The notes: generated by a model not told the origin, from the letters alone. Shown: positions 34,162-47,471, counted from the first letter of the stretch. The stretch is DNA of 55,000 bases from Neocallimastix lanati (nom. inval.) (GCA_016946835.1 JACVTC010000131.1:1-55000), one strand, 5' to 3'. Translations and numbers: made by a program.

Positions 34162-34418
34162 ATATAACACTTAAATTCAGATATGATATTTATATTTTAT
34201 TATGTGTTTATTTATTTATTTATTGCTTTTACATTTAGAAAGACCTTATTCATTTAAGAATATGTTATTACATGTTATTTATATTTATTTTCTAGTATAA
34301 CTTTATTGGTAATATTTAACGTTACACTGCATTATATTATCGAATAAAAAAATATTTTACACTTAATAATGTAGTATAATGTACAATGTAATTAAACACA
34401 TAACTGTGATATTTAACA
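34136..34418 (-). repeat. LTR of a Ty1/copia retroelement
   Basis: On the minus strand it starts TGTTAAATATCACAG at 34,418 and ends ATATTTAACA, giving TG...CA termini with short inverted repeats TGTTAAATAT/ATATTTAACA. Two possible outer ends exist because a 20-bp segment (TAATTATTGTTAAATATAAC) is doubled: 34,136 or 34,156. It supplies the last codons and the stop of the dockerin pseudogene. Confidence 0.72.
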
Positions 34419-34429
34419 TTCCCCCTACA
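34419..34429 (-). other. Polypurine tract
   Basis: ATGTAGGGGGAA on the minus strand lies immediately before the TG of the LTR, the usual primer site for plus-strand DNA synthesis. Confidence 0.7.
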
Positions 34430-34601
34430 TTGGCATTTTCTACATTTCCATGATGAAGTCTGCGAAGTATTTAAGCTTGGGTCCAGAAATACTTTTGGTT
34501 AATGGATCTGCCATCATTGAGTTAGAGCCAATGAGTGTTAATTTAATTTCATTTTTCATAATTTCATCTTGAACATATTTGTATTTTATATCCATATATT
34601 T

Positions 34602-35230
34602 TCATCGTCCCTTTTGGTTTTCATTTTCAGCTATATCCTTACATGGTTTATTATCTATTCTAATATTAATTCTAATGTTTTTGTTAAATATTTCATTAAC
34701 TAATCTTCTTATCCATATAGCTTGTTTGATACATTCTATTAAGCTTGAGTTATTCGGCTTCTGTGGTTGATATTTTTCTGTGTAATTGATTTCCATGATA
34801 TTGGGCTATTTCCTAATACAAAAATATATATCCAGAAGTGGATCTTCTTTTAACCTCATCACCAGCGAAATCTGCATCACAATAAGCTCTTAAAATTTTC
34901 TTTCCGTTATAATGAATTGAATAGTCCTTGGTACTTTTAAGATATTTTAGTATTTGTATACCTCCATTCAAATCAGCTTTTGTTGGATTCTCAGAAAATC
35001 TTGCAGCTTTATTTATTGCAAATGCTATGTTAGGTCTTGTTTTTGTTGATACATATAATAGAGATCCAATCAATCAATCTTTTATAATCAGTTTTGTTAA
35101 TTTTCTCAGAGTTTTCTCTATCTTCTAATTTTGCATTAATACATGGTATTCTAGTTATTTTAGTATTGTTTATGTTGTAGTTAGTTAACATTTTTTCAAT
35201 ATAATCTTTTTGATTAATTTTGTAGCCTTT
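34602..35230 (-). pseudogene. copia RNase H domain, frameshifted
   Basis: Two frames together cover the region. The first, 34,813-35,073, begins IGSLLYVSTKTRPNIAFAIN and includes AYCDADFAGD, which carries an RNase H active-site Asp. It runs to RRSTSGYIF. The second, 34,602-34,796, contains ECIKQAIWIRRL and IDNKPCKDIAEN. The order and motifs are those of the end of a copia polyprotein. A frame change near 34,800 breaks it, and a further break at 35,074-35,236 separates it from the reverse transcriptase. Confidence 0.8.
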
Positions 35231-35236
35231 ATTTGT

Positions 35237-36958
35237 TTAAACTATGTTGATTCCAATAATTTTGTTTGCTGATTTATCTGTAGAGACCTTGTATTTACGT
35301 TTTATCTTTGAAACAACTTTGGTAATTTCTTTATTCTCTCCTGCAATTAGTATATCATCAACATAGAGTGTTAGTAATAAGCATAATTTATTATTTTTAT
35401 ATTTACCAAATAAACAACTATCTGTATTATATTGAATTAACCCAATTTTCTTAAGAAAACCGGAGATTTCATAAAACCATTGTCTTCCAGCTTGTTTGAG
35501 TCCATAGAGAGCCTTTCGTAATAATCCTGATTTTCCGCAATTGAAATTTTTATCACCGATTGGAATTTGTACATAAATTTTCTCATCTAATTTAGCGTTC
35601 AAATATGCAGCTTTAATATCGATTTGTCTTAAATCCCATTTATATATAGATGCAATAGCAATAGTTAATCTAAAACTATTCATTTCTAATGTAGGAGAAT
35701 AGGTGCAATTATAATCAACTCCTTTAATTTGTCGAAAACCTCTGACGACCAATCTAGCTTTATATATACCATTATCATTTATAGTAAAAACCCATTTAAC
35801 GTTGAGTGGCTTAATGCCTTTTGGGATATTTTTATTTTCAACAATTTTCATTAAATTATTTCCATATAAATTTTGTAATTCTTTGTTAATTGCGTCTTTC
35901 CATTTGTCCGCATTTTCTGAATTCATAGCTTCTTCATAATTCTTGGGAATTAATGTATTAATATTATTGACTCTATTTCTCTTGCGTCTTTCGTTTTCAT
36001 CTGAGTCTGTTTTCCTTTCAAAAGATGGTTTATTTGATGTAGATACTCTATTTTTTATTTTTCTTTCTTCATTCGATTGATAATTTTTTCTTTTTCTTTT
36101 TCGATAGTTTTTTGTTTTCTCGTTATCAATTTTATCATTTTTGTTTACTAGTTTATCGAAAATTTTATTATTTCTTTTAATATTAAATTTAAAGTTCTTT
36201 TCTTTGTTCTTTCTTAGTTTTCTTTTATCTAAAGGTTCCAGATCACTAAAACTGTCCTCAGATTCATTCTCTGAATTATAGTCATTCATTTTATTATTAT
36301 CATATATTTTATTATTTTCCAAATTTGATTTTTCATTCATCTTCATATTAGCCAGATTTTTATGATTGCTTTCAATTCTATTCTCAATAAGATTCTGGTC
36401 TAAAATTTCATAATTATTAAGGTTTGATTTAGATAAATTTTTATAATTATTAAGGTTTGAAATTTTTAATTTATTCTTAAATTTAAAATTTTTGAAATTT
36501 TTATTCAAATTTTTATTAATAAAACTTTTTTTCACATTTTTGTTCAAAAAATCATTTTTTGTGATTTTTATACCCTTTATGTTATTATCGTTATTTCTAT
36601 TAATAATAGTGTTATTTTCATTACTTTTACTATTATCATGTAGGGTTTTGGCATGGTTTTCGTTTGATGAAATTTTTATATTATTTTCAATATTTGAAAT
36701 TTTGAGTATTTCCTCTTGTTTTTCAGCTAATTTTTGATTTTCATTAATTTTATCTTCATTGATTTTATCATCATTAATTTTATCTTCATTAATTTTATTT
36801 TCATTAATTATGTCTTCATTAATTATGTCTTCATTAATTTTGTTTTCATTAATTATTTTTTTTTCTGAATTATTATCCAACATGTTTTCATTATTGTATT
36901 CATCCATTAAATCAATATTATCTTCAATATTAATTTTATTCGGTTTGTTTTCATTCAT
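35237..36958 (-). pseudogene. copia reverse transcriptase with low-complexity N-terminal linker
   Basis: This is a 573-codon open segment. The first ~330 residues are an Asn/Lys/Glu/Ile-rich linker, including a run of NEDKI-type hexapeptide repeats, as is common between copia integrase and reverse transcriptase. The polymerase domain follows: KWKDAINKELQNL, KWVFTIND, RLVVRGFRQIKGVDY, DIKAAYLNA (first catalytic Asp), LYGLKQAGRQW and YVDDILIAG (catalytic YVDD). The catalytic motifs are intact within this segment, but the upstream and downstream parts of the polyprotein are out of frame. Confidence 0.88.
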
Positions 36959-37093
36959 TTCAAATTCATTACGATAAATAAATTGACTAAATTGATGTTG
37001 TGAATCATGTTGTGAGTCCTGTTCCCCCTCAATTTGCTTATTTGAAGGATTTGAGGAATGAAAAAATGATGTGCCAAGTGAACCTAGAGTACT

Positions 37094-38560
37094 TTAATTG
37101 AAGTATGCGTCACGAACTATAATTATTGTTTTTGAAGTAATGTCGAGGACCCGATAACCAGGAGAATCTGATGAGTATCCTAAGAAAATACCTGGTTTTG
37201 TATTATTTTCAAATTTTCCTTGTTTGTATCTCTTAAGGAAAAATACTTTACATCCAAACACTTTAAGTTTAGATATATCAATTTTCTTATTAAAAAATAC
37301 CTCGTTCAGGATTTTAAAATTAATTTCTTGATGCGGATTTAAATTATACAATATACATGCACATTTAATAACTTCATCATGATAATTTAGCTGCACTAAG
37401 TATTGTTTTGGGGATTACCTGGTGTTGAATGATTAAATATAATTCCATTATTTTTAAGATAATTTATAAAATTAGAATTGTTATATTCTAAACCGTTATC
37501 AGATCTTACTTCTTTTACATTGTAATTACAAGTATTTTTCATAAGTTTATGAAACTCAATAAATTTTTGTACTGCTTCAGATTTGTGTTTCAGTAAGTAG
37601 ACCCAACATTTTCTACTGAAGTCATCTATGAATGTTATATAATATTTGTATCCACTAAATGATGGTGAAGGCTTTCGTGGTCCGACGATATCAGAATGAA
37701 CGACTTGTAATGGTGAGGAACTTTTGTTGATTGTTTTGTTGAATGGTTTTTTCTTGAGTTTACTTATTTTGCAATCTTCACAATTTATATTATCATTCTT
37801 TTCTTCCTTAATGTTGTTGTTTTCTAGAGATTTTTGAAGATTTTGATTGTAATAGTGGCCTAATTTTAAATCGACATTGTTTATATTATAATCTATATTT
37901 TTTATTGAGCTTGTATTTAAAGTAAAGAGGTTTTCATCATTTGTATAAACGGTAGTAATTAGTTTATTATTTTTAAATATTTGGAGTCTTTCTTTATTGT
38001 TATGCATATCCATTACTAATTTGAAGCCTTTTTTACATAGGTAATGAATGGAAATTAAATTATTTTGTATGTTTGGAGCATAAAATACTTCTCCAATAGA
38101 AAAATTATTATTTTTATACATTCCTTTGTACATACCCTTTTTGTATATTCTATCGGATTGTCCGTTTGGGTATGTAATTCCTCTATTAGCAACTTCTTCA
38201 ATGTTTGATAGTATTTTTATATTCTTAGATAAATTGATCCCTGTTCCACTATCAATGTTCCATGATTCTATATTGTTATCTTCCATAATATTATTTTCTT
38301 CTTTTAAGATTTCGGTAGTCACTTTATTTACCCTTATGTTCCTGGAAGTTATTGAACTGTTATTAAAATTATCTTTTACAATATTAGTTTTTATATTGAA
38401 GCAGAAGTCGAATGAAGGATCTGAATCTGAATTCGAATTGTTTTGTTTTTCATAATTAACGTTATAAAATTTGAAGTTTCTTTTACTACCTTTCCTGTTT
38501 AAAGATGTTCTTTTAATTTTAATTTTGTTTCTTGACTTATTATTAATATTTCCATAAATA
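37094..38560 (-). pseudogene. copia protease and integrase, frameshifted with a deletion
   Basis: The frame is open from about 38,560 to 37,396. The protease part contains WNIDSGTGINLSKN (active-site Asp in DSG). The integrase has a degenerate zinc-binding motif (LGHYYNQNLQKSLEN, then INCEDC), HSDIVGP and FIDDFSRKCWVYLLK (first Asp), and RSDNGLEYNN (second Asp). The family's next block, holding the third acidic residue (NG.AER.N), is missing after NPQNN, where the frame stops. The following frame (37,094-37,396) resumes downstream with CACILYNLNPH and FLGYSSDSPGYRV. The integrase is therefore inactive. Confidence 0.87.
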
Positions 38561-38640
38561 AAATATAATTAAAAAAAATCAAATAATAAAATTTTATAAT
38601 TTTTTTAAAAAAAAAAATATATATATATTTATATTTTTAG

Positions 38641-39007
38641 ACTATATCAAAATATGATAAAAAACAGCTATGATATATATATGATGATATAGTTTTGAAA
38701 GTTCAAATAACGATACAGTTTTGATATATATTCAATTAATAAATATAGCTAAGTTGTTTAATAAAACCATATAACTTTTTATAATTATTTTGAACAAATA
38801 TAGCTAAAATTTTTATATAAACTATATGGTTTTATAATTAATATTAGCAATATATGCATATATGTTTATTTAATTAACAACATAGTTTTTTTAATAAATA
38901 ATAATATTAATAATTTTAAAAATAAATAAATAATAATATATTTTATAATATTTTTAATAATATTTTTAATAATATATTTTATAATATTTAATAATATTTT
39001 TAATAAA

Positions 39008-39038
<31 letters not shown>

Positions 39039-39582
39039 TAATAATAATTTTAAAAATAAATAATAATAGTATAAGCATATATTGCTAATATATATATATA
39101 TATATGTATATTTATATTATAATTATGCTAAAACTATGCATATATATTTTATTTATTTTTTATTTATTTTTTTATTTTTATTTTTATTTTTTATTTTTAT
39201 TTTTATTTTATTTTTTATTTTTATTTTTTGAAGAAAATGGTATAGTTTTTAGCATAGTTTTAGCATCAAACACCTATGTTGTTCATATATTAATATAGGC
39301 TTTCTAAAATAAAGACATATTGTATTTGTATGCCAAATATATGCATTTTATGTTCAAAAACATAGTCATTTTTGCAGAATATTTATATAAAAATATATTA
39401 GCAAATGTGTTGTAAAAATGGCATACAAATACAATACAACCATATTGTTCATATAAATAATAATATGCAGAAATATAGCAAAGTTATGCAAAAAACCTAG
39501 CTAGTTGATCATCATATGTTTTTGATCGTTCAACTGGTCAAAAACATGCTTCAGAATATTTATAAAAACTAGCTAGGTTTTT
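38641..39582. repeat. Array of six consecutive long hairpins
   Basis: Perfect inverted pairs follow one another without nesting. They are 38,641-38,649 with 38,685-38,693 (9 bp); 38,761-38,773 with 38,823-38,835 (13 bp, ATAAAACCATATA); 38,841-38,857 with 39,075-39,091 (17 bp, ATATTAGCAATATATGC); 39,125-39,139 with 39,252-39,266 (15 bp, ATGCTAAAACTATGC); 39,319-39,335 with 39,419-39,435 (17 bp, ATTGTATTTGTATGCCA); and 39,491-39,506 with 39,567-39,582 (16 bp, AAAAACCTAGCTAGTT). The last encloses ATGTTTTTGA with TCAAAAACAT. Loops are AT-rich repeats. No protein or known RNA is recognised. Confidence 0.8.
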
Positions 39583-39835
39583 GCAACAAATACTTCAAAA
39601 CACTATCATCATATATATAATCATCACAATTTTGAAGTTCATTGAATTAATTATGCCTGAAAATATTAATTAAAATATACAGGTTTTTATCATTTATTTT
39701 ATCAAAACTATGCTACAACATTTATTGATTAAGCCTTCCAAAAATTTATATATATATCAACGATATGGTTTTATCATCAAATATATGCAAAAATACTATG
39801 ATTTTAAACTCAAAAAACACCCTAGACAAGCGAGA

Positions 39836-39920
39836 AAATCTAGCACGTAACGCAGTGGAGCTGCGTAGATTTGTCGGGATTAGTCGGGAGAGAGCAGCAT
39901 GTAGTAACCAAACAATCCCA
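39836..39920 (-). other. GC-rich bulged hairpin, possible Helitron-like terminus
   Basis: An outer stem AAATCTA (39,836-39,842) with TAGATTT (39,866-39,872) and an inner stem CGCAG/CTGCG (39,851-39,855, 39,861-39,865) are continuous on one side, with an 8-base bulge on the other. On the minus strand the order is hairpin ACGCAG-CTCCA-CTGCGT, then TACGTG and CTAG, as at Helitron 3' ends. The base after CTAG is A, not the expected T. A direct repeat GTCGGGA..GTCGGGA follows on the + strand. No Rep/helicase gene is present in the window. Confidence 0.35.
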
Positions 39921-40717
39921 AAAAAAAAAATAAAAATAAAAGAACATGTGTTTTTTGAGTATATATGTACAATATGACGTTACATAGTGTATACATACTT
40001 TTAACTATATGAAAAGAAATATTATAATTTATATTTAAATTGAAGTCTTTTATTAATAAAAATATAATATAATAAATAATTGATTAACATTATGTGTTTA
40101 TATTGTTGAGAGTATAACTTTTTAACAATATATTATATCCATATATTAACTTCTATATTTATATCAGTAAGAAATAATTTAATATTATTTCTTAAATTTC
40201 ATATTTTATATTTTTTTAAATTTTATAAATTTTTTTTTTTTTTTTTTATTATATCTATTGGACCCTAAAATTTACTGCGCTAGATTCATTTTTAATAATA
40301 AAAAAATATAGAAAAAATAAAATTCTAATAATATTTAATAATAATAAATATATACTATCAATAAATACATAGAGAGTAACAATATTTACAATAATTAAAA
40401 ACATTAACATTTTTTTAAAAAAAAAATAAAATAAAATAAAAATACATAGAACTTTTTTTTTTTATTTGTTTTCTGATTTTTTTTTTTTTTTTAAATTTTA
40501 TTTTATTTTATTTTTTATTTTTTTTAATTATTTTTTCATATTATATTATATACATTTATATTTTTTAAAAAAAAATTATTTACATTTTTTTTTTTTAAAA
40601 TAAAAATAAATTTTTAAAATTATAGATTAAAACTTTTATATATATATATATGTTTATAATTATCATTATTAATATTATTATTATAATTATTAAATAATTA
40701 ATTTATTAATGGAATAG

Positions 40718-40754
<37 letters not shown>

Positions 40755-41229
40755 GAAAAAGAAAAATAATAAATCAATTCTAGAAAGAAAAAAAGTTTTT
40801 TAAAAAATTTAAAAAAAAAAAAAATAAAAAAATAAGAAAAATAATAATAATAATAATAATAATAAAATAAAAAAAAAAAAAATTAAATATATAATAGCAC
40901 TTTAAAATAATAATAATAATAATAATAAAAGTTAAAAATTTTGGTTATTTAAGTTTTATACATAATTTTTCGTTAAATATTACATGAAGAATATTTTTAT
41001 ATAAATATAATTACTATTATTAATTTTTTTATTTTTTAAAAAAAAAAAGAAGAAATTTTAACAATGAAATATATATATATATATATTGTATTTTTATAAA
41101 AGGAAGGCATGAATAAATCTATAATAAAATTAATATTGTTTTTTTTTTTTTTTTTTTTTTTTCATATTGTTAATTTATTTTTTCTTTTCTTTTCTATTTA
41201 AATGAATAAAAAAAAGTGCTTACTTTTAA

Positions 41230-41285
41230 TAGATTTTTTTAAAATAATAAAAATAATAATAAATAATAAATAATAAATAATAAAT

Positions 41286-41328
<43 letters not shown>

Positions 41329-41349
41329 TAATAATAAATAATAATAATA

Positions 41350-41400
<51 letters not shown>

Positions 41401-41445
41401 TATAATAATAATAATATAATAATAATAATAATAATAAAATAAAAT
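41230..41445 (+). repeat. (AAT)n microsatellite
   Basis: AATAATAAT units mixed with AAATAAT over about 215 bp. Confidence 0.95.
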
Positions 41446-41924
41446 TATATGATTTAAAAAATAATAAAAAAAAATTGAAAATAAAAAATTTAAATAGTAT
41501 TTCCTATTGACTATGTTATATACATAAAAATAAATAAATAAAAAAAAAAAAAAACTTTATTCAAAAAATTATGATTAATGTCATTAATAATTTTAATTAA
41601 TAATAATAACTGCTAGTGGTATTCTTAATATTCATAATTAGTGATATAGAAGTAAAACAATTAAAAAAAAAAAATAAGAGAAAGATATCAAATTTTAGTT
41701 GTTACTAAAAAAAAAAAAAAAAAAACTAAACTCTAATTTATAAATTTTATAAATTAATTAAATTTAGTTATTAACTATAATTTTTTTTTTTTTTCGTTAT
41801 GGTACATGAAGTACAAAAAAAAAAAATTAATCTCTCTTCAAAACGAAAAACGAAAATGAAAACGAAAATAATAAGTTTTTAAATTAATAATAAATAAATA
41901 ATAATTAATTAAATAATAATATTA

Positions 41925-42433
41925 TTTAATTATTTATTATTTATTATTTATTTATTTATTATTTATTATTTATTATTCAATTATTTATTATTTATTATTT
42001 ATTATTTATTATTTATTATTTATTATTTATTATTTATTATTTATTATTTATTATTTATTATTTATTATTTATTATTTATTATTTATTATTTATTATTTAT
42101 TATTTATTATTTATTATTTATTATTTATTATTTATTATTTATTATTTATTATTTATTATTTATTATTTATTATTATTTAATTATTAAATTATTTATTATT
42201 TATTATTTATTATTTATTATTTATTATTTATTATTTATTATTTATTATTTATTATTTATTATTTATTATTTATTATTTATTATTTATTATTTATTATTTA
42301 TTATTTATTATTTATTATTTATTATTTATTATTTATTATTTATTATTTATTATTTATTATTTATTATTTATTATTTATTATTTATTATTTATTATTTATT
42401 ATTTATTATTTATTATTTATTATTTATTTATTA
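41925..42433 (+). repeat. (TTATTTA)n heptanucleotide satellite
   Basis: About 68 units of a 7-bp repeat, broken once near 42,170-42,190 by TATTATTTAATTATTAAATT. An AATAATTAATTAAATAATAATATT segment precedes it, giving a local palindromic start. Confidence 0.95.
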
Positions 42434-42632
42434 TAATTATAGTTTAAAAAATTTTTTTATTTCTTTTTTGGTATATTTTTACAAACAAACAAAACAATTA
42501 GTCAAAATCAAATCAAAATTGAGAAAAAAAAATAAACAAAAGTTTCCTTATTTAGTTAATTTTTCTTGAAGTCTAATAATAATATACATAAATGGTATAA
42601 AGAATAATAAAGAATATGAAAATAAAATAAAA

Positions 42633-42722
42633 TATCATAATATAATAAAATTTCATAATATAATAAAATTTCATAATATAATAAAATGTCATAATATAAT
42701 AAAATATCATAATAATTTATAA
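42633..42722 (+). repeat. 18-bp tandem repeat, five copies
   Basis: The unit is TCATAATATAATAAAATT, with small changes in the last two copies. Confidence 0.88.
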
Positions 42723-44891
42723 TAAAATACATAATAAAATAATGATATAATTAAACAATAATAAAATAATTATATATGATATATATAATTAAATATATAA
42801 AAAAAATTTTTTTTTATAATTACAACTTATTACTATCTATTGAATATAATAAATATTAGATAATTTAATATTCCTTAGATTCAACTCTTTCATTTATATC
42901 TGCTACATATTAAATACTACACAGTATACACAGTATATACTATGTACATGTACTCTGCAGTAGATGTGATTCATACATTTATAATTATAATCTCTAAAGC
43001 ACTACTAACTATATCTATAAAATAATTTATTTCATTTTTTAATTTTTAGTTTTTTTTTTTATAGTTTTTATTTTTTTTTTATCTCCTCCCAATTTTTACT
43101 ACTTTTAATTCATTCTTTCAAAAGCAAAAAAAAAAAAAAAATTATTTTATTTATTTATACCACATGGTTTTTTTTTTACTAATTTTATTTTTAATTTTTA
43201 AAATATATGTAGAATACGCCACAGTTTTATGTCTCAAATAGGTTTATAAAGAAAATACTATAAACTCTAATCATAATTAATTAATTATTCATTTAACTAT
43301 TTAATCATCCATTTAATTATTTTTTTGTATTAATGAGGATGTATTGTTCATCTTTTCAATCTACTTCGTAATGTGGCTCTATAAATGTTAATTGAATATA
43401 AATCACATGAACATTATCAAATAAAGGATTTTCGGATGAAATAAAAAAAATTATTTTTCATCCAATGTTAAAATTTTCATTCATAAATTAATTTAATATA
43501 TTATAAAATATAAAGTAATATATAAAACAATTAAAAATATTATTTAATTCTTTTTATTAATAAAATTTTTTTTTTTTGATTTAAAATATAAAAATAATTT
43601 ATTAATTATTGAATGGTTTTTAACAATTAAAATAGTTTATTAATCATTAAATAATTTATTAATTATTGCATATGAAAAATAGAAAAAATATTATTATTTA
43701 TTCAGAAATAATTAATTAATTATAAAAAATTATTTCAATATTTATTTATATAATATTTAAATCAATAAATTATGAATTCTTTCTTTATTTCTTTAAAACT
43801 ATTGAAAGATATAAAGATGATCCAAAGGCTTATAAATATGTAGTTATAAAATGAGATATGGAAATTATATTATAGTAAATACAACTCTTTATTATTATTA
43901 TTGTATTCCTATTGAAATACTATTTATTTATTTATTTATTTATTTATTTATTAATTTATTTATTTATTAATTTATTAATTTATTTATTTTTAACTATAAT
44001 ATTTATTTATTTATATATTCATTCATTCACTAATTCTAATTTTCATTATTTATAATTGTATTAAATTTTTTTAATAAATTATTTTGTATTATTATTATAA
44101 TTATTCTACTTTTAATACCTATTTAAATTCATTTTATTTAAAATTTAATTAAATTGTATATAAGAATCAACTTCAATATATAAAAATCATAAATTGACAA
44201 TATATAGATAAGAAACCTCACTCTACATTATAAAAACTTTTATTGGTATTACTATAAATATATACTTAATATATAAAAAATATATTGATATTAATAAAAA
44301 TACAGAATATAAAAAATAAATAAATAAATAAAAATAAAAAAAATATAAATTAAATGTATGAAAGTAATTAAATAAGTATATATTGTAATATATACTTATT
44401 CAATATAAATTATATTTTAAATTTTATACTCCACATTTTATTTTAAAGCTTTATTTAAATGCTAAAATAGAAAAAGCAAAAAAAAATATAAAATATAAAA
44501 TATAAAATATAAAATATAAATATTATAAATATATAAATAAATATAAATAAATATAAATTTATTTTTTTCAACTCTTCTATTCTTTTTTATCATTGACATC
44601 CAACCTTTAATTAATGTATACATAATATATTAGAATGTATATAAATGATTTAAATAATAAATAATAAATAATTAAATAATAAATAATATAGTAGAAAAAA
44701 AAATACCAAAAAAAAAAAAAGGTTGAAAAAAAAAAGAAAAAAGAGAGAAAAGGGTTTTTTTTTTTAAATAATTCTTTAATAATAGCAAATAAAGAGTACC
44801 AATTATTAAATAAATAATTATATAAATAGATGTTATGAACTTTATATACTGTGTGCATAACTATAATTAATTTCATTAATTTTACATTGTA

Positions 44892-44893
44892 TA

Positions 44894-44976
<83 letters not shown>

Positions 44977-44979
44977 ATA
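44892..44979 (+). repeat. (AAAT)n tetranucleotide microsatellite
   Basis: About 22 perfect AAAT units. A similar but impure TTTA tract lies at 43,921-43,995. Confidence 0.95.
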
Positions 44980-47471
44980 TTAATAATGAAGAGTAAATGA
45001 AGGTGAATCACTATTCATTTTTTATTTTAATGTCTTTTTTAAAGATTTTTAAACATTATTAAAAGTTAAATATTTCATTAATTTCATTATTAGGATTTTT
45101 TTTAAATTTATTTATTCATTTATTTATAATTTTTAATTTATCTGTGCATTATTTATTCATACATTTAATTAGTTAATTAATTATTTATTTAATTAATGAC
45201 TGATGATTTATTTATTTAATATTTATTTATTCATTTAATTAGTCAATTATTTATTTATTTAGTTATTATATATTTATTTATGTACTAAAGACATGATCTT
45301 TTCTTACTGAACAGATCATTATTGGTAGGATAAATAAATTGAAAAAATAAAAAATTTTTTCCAGTTAATTAAAAAGAATTGAATTGCATTTATATATATT
45401 AAAGTAAATTATAATATATTAGAAACTAGGTGATTTTAAGGTACAATCCAATAAATGAAATAATAAAAATGAAATATAAATAGAATTAATATATTAATAA
45501 TATAATTTAATATATGGTATATTATATTGATAATATATTTAATTTTTTTTAATAGTTTGCTATTGAAAGGTCTATTGTTAATTCAATTAATAGTATATTG
45601 TAGTCTATTATTAATATGAGTGAAAAATAATGTCAATTGAACAGAAATAAAAAAATTGGCACTTAATATATATGTCATACAAATTTTACGTATAATACAA
45701 TATAAAGAATAGAATTGAATCTCAGTTACTCTATTTAATAATATATGAATAGAATATAATGTTATTTATATATTTATTTATTTATTTATCTATTGATATA
45801 TTAATTATTATTTCATTCATTCATTATTTATATATTTTTATTTATTTATATATTAATATGTTTATTTATTTATTTATATAAGTAGATATATATTTATTTT
45901 TATGGTTAAATCATTCTATTACAAAATGTATTTTAATTATCAATATATATGTATGTAATTAATATAGATATAAATTAATATAGATAATTTTATCATATTT
46001 ATATATTTTATATATTTATTTATTTTTTATATTTATTTTTTATATTTCCTTAATATTATCCAACTTACCATAAATGTAAATAAAAATCTTATTTTTTTGA
46101 TAGGTAAAAATACTTTTTCTTAATATTGCAAGTAAGCGTAGTATATAATTTTAATAAATAAATAGATAATAAATAAATAAATAATAAATAAATAAATAAA
46201 TAAATAGATAAATAAATATAAATAATTTTATTAATGAAATTTTTTCAATAATGTAAATATGTGATAAAAAATTATATATATACATACATTAATTAAAAAA
46301 AACCCAAAAGAAAATAATTATAAAAAAAAATTTTTTTTTTTTCTTTTCTTCTTCTTTGCTTTTATACAGACTTTAATTTTTTATATATATATATAAAAAG
46401 AACTTTTGATTTTTCTTTAATTAAATTTTCTTATTATATTAAATAAATGTAAGAAAAAAAATTTTTTTTTTATAAAATAATAAAATATAAAATAAAAAAA
46501 AAAAAAAAAAAAGTGAAAAATATATAAATATATATATATAAATTAAAATTTCATTTTTTTTTTTTTTTTTATAATAGTATAATTACACTAAAACATTTAT
46601 TATAAATAATTTTCTTTTTTATTAAGGAAACAATTATATAAATTAAAAAAAAAAAAAATTACCCTAAAAAAATATATATATATATATATTTTTTTTATAT
46701 AACAATAAATAATAAAGTAAAATAAAGAAATATTATTATTTCTAATAAGAAAGGAATAATATATTTTATTTGAAGAAAAAATATTTGTAAAAAGAAAAAT
46801 TTTTAATCTTATTCAGTTTTTTAAAAAAAAACTATGAATTATATTTAACCATTATATTAGTAATAATAACAATAGTAATAAATATAAATAATAATTTATA
46901 TAAAAATTAAAGTTAATTCATTCTAATAATAAGAAGAAGAAGAAGAAGAAAAAAAGAAAAAAAAAAAAAAAGGAAGAATAAAAATAATAAGATAAAAAAA
47001 AAGTTTTTTATAGATATAAAAAAAAAAAAAAAATACTTATTCAACGAATTAAGAAGAAAGAAGGAAGGAAATATAAAAATATATTTATTTTATCTTTAAT
47101 AAAAAGAAAAATTAACACTATTAAAGAAAGATTTCTTATTATCATAATTACATACTCATAAAAATACAAAGTATAATAAAAATTTTTTTTTAAAAAAAAA
47201 AAAGATAAACTAATTTCTTAACTATTGAAATACTATTTGTCAATAATTATTTATCTGTCAATTTATTTAAGAAAAAAATACATTTAGTTAATATATACAT
47301 ACATATATACAATTAGTATATTCGGTTTAATATCAATTTATTTATTTAAAATTAAATCAATAAATTTTTGTAATTTATATTTTTTATTTAATTAAATTTT
47401 ACTTAATAAATTATTTAAATCAATTTAAAAAAAAATAAAATAAAAAAGGGGAAATAATAATAATAATCAAG

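Larger units (their letters stand above)
34136..38590 (-). mobile_element. Decayed, 5'-truncated Ty1/copia retrotransposon
   Basis: The minus-strand order is protease, integrase, reverse transcriptase, RNase H, polypurine tract, LTR, which is the copia order. Similarity begins only after the expected gag zinc knuckle, near 38,590. I find no second LTR at the high-coordinate end; the hairpin array starts there instead. The polyprotein is split by frameshifts and small deletions. The element entered the 3' end of the dockerin pseudogene. Confidence 0.85.
39990..47471. other. 7.5 kb of simple-sequence DNA without recognisable gene
   Basis: This stretch is dominated by homopolymers, AAT, TTTA and ATTT microsatellites and AT words. 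Open frames in it encode only Ile/Leu/Phe/Tyr/Lys/Asn strings. A weakly suggestive segment, 43,210-43,400, holds GAATACGCCACAG and TTCGTAATGTGGCTC. These are reminiscent of the MULE type-2 and type-1 ends and might be an old relic. Nothing else stands out. Confidence 0.65.

Noticed and set aside
43210-43400. Relic MULE with GAATACGCCACAG and TTCGTAATGTGGCTC
   Set aside because: Only two short words resemble the active element; there are no termini or duplications.
44607-45011. 134-codon open frame on the minus strand
   Set aside because: It is a read through an (AAAT)n microsatellite giving an Ile-Tyr-Leu-Phe repeat; no homologous features.
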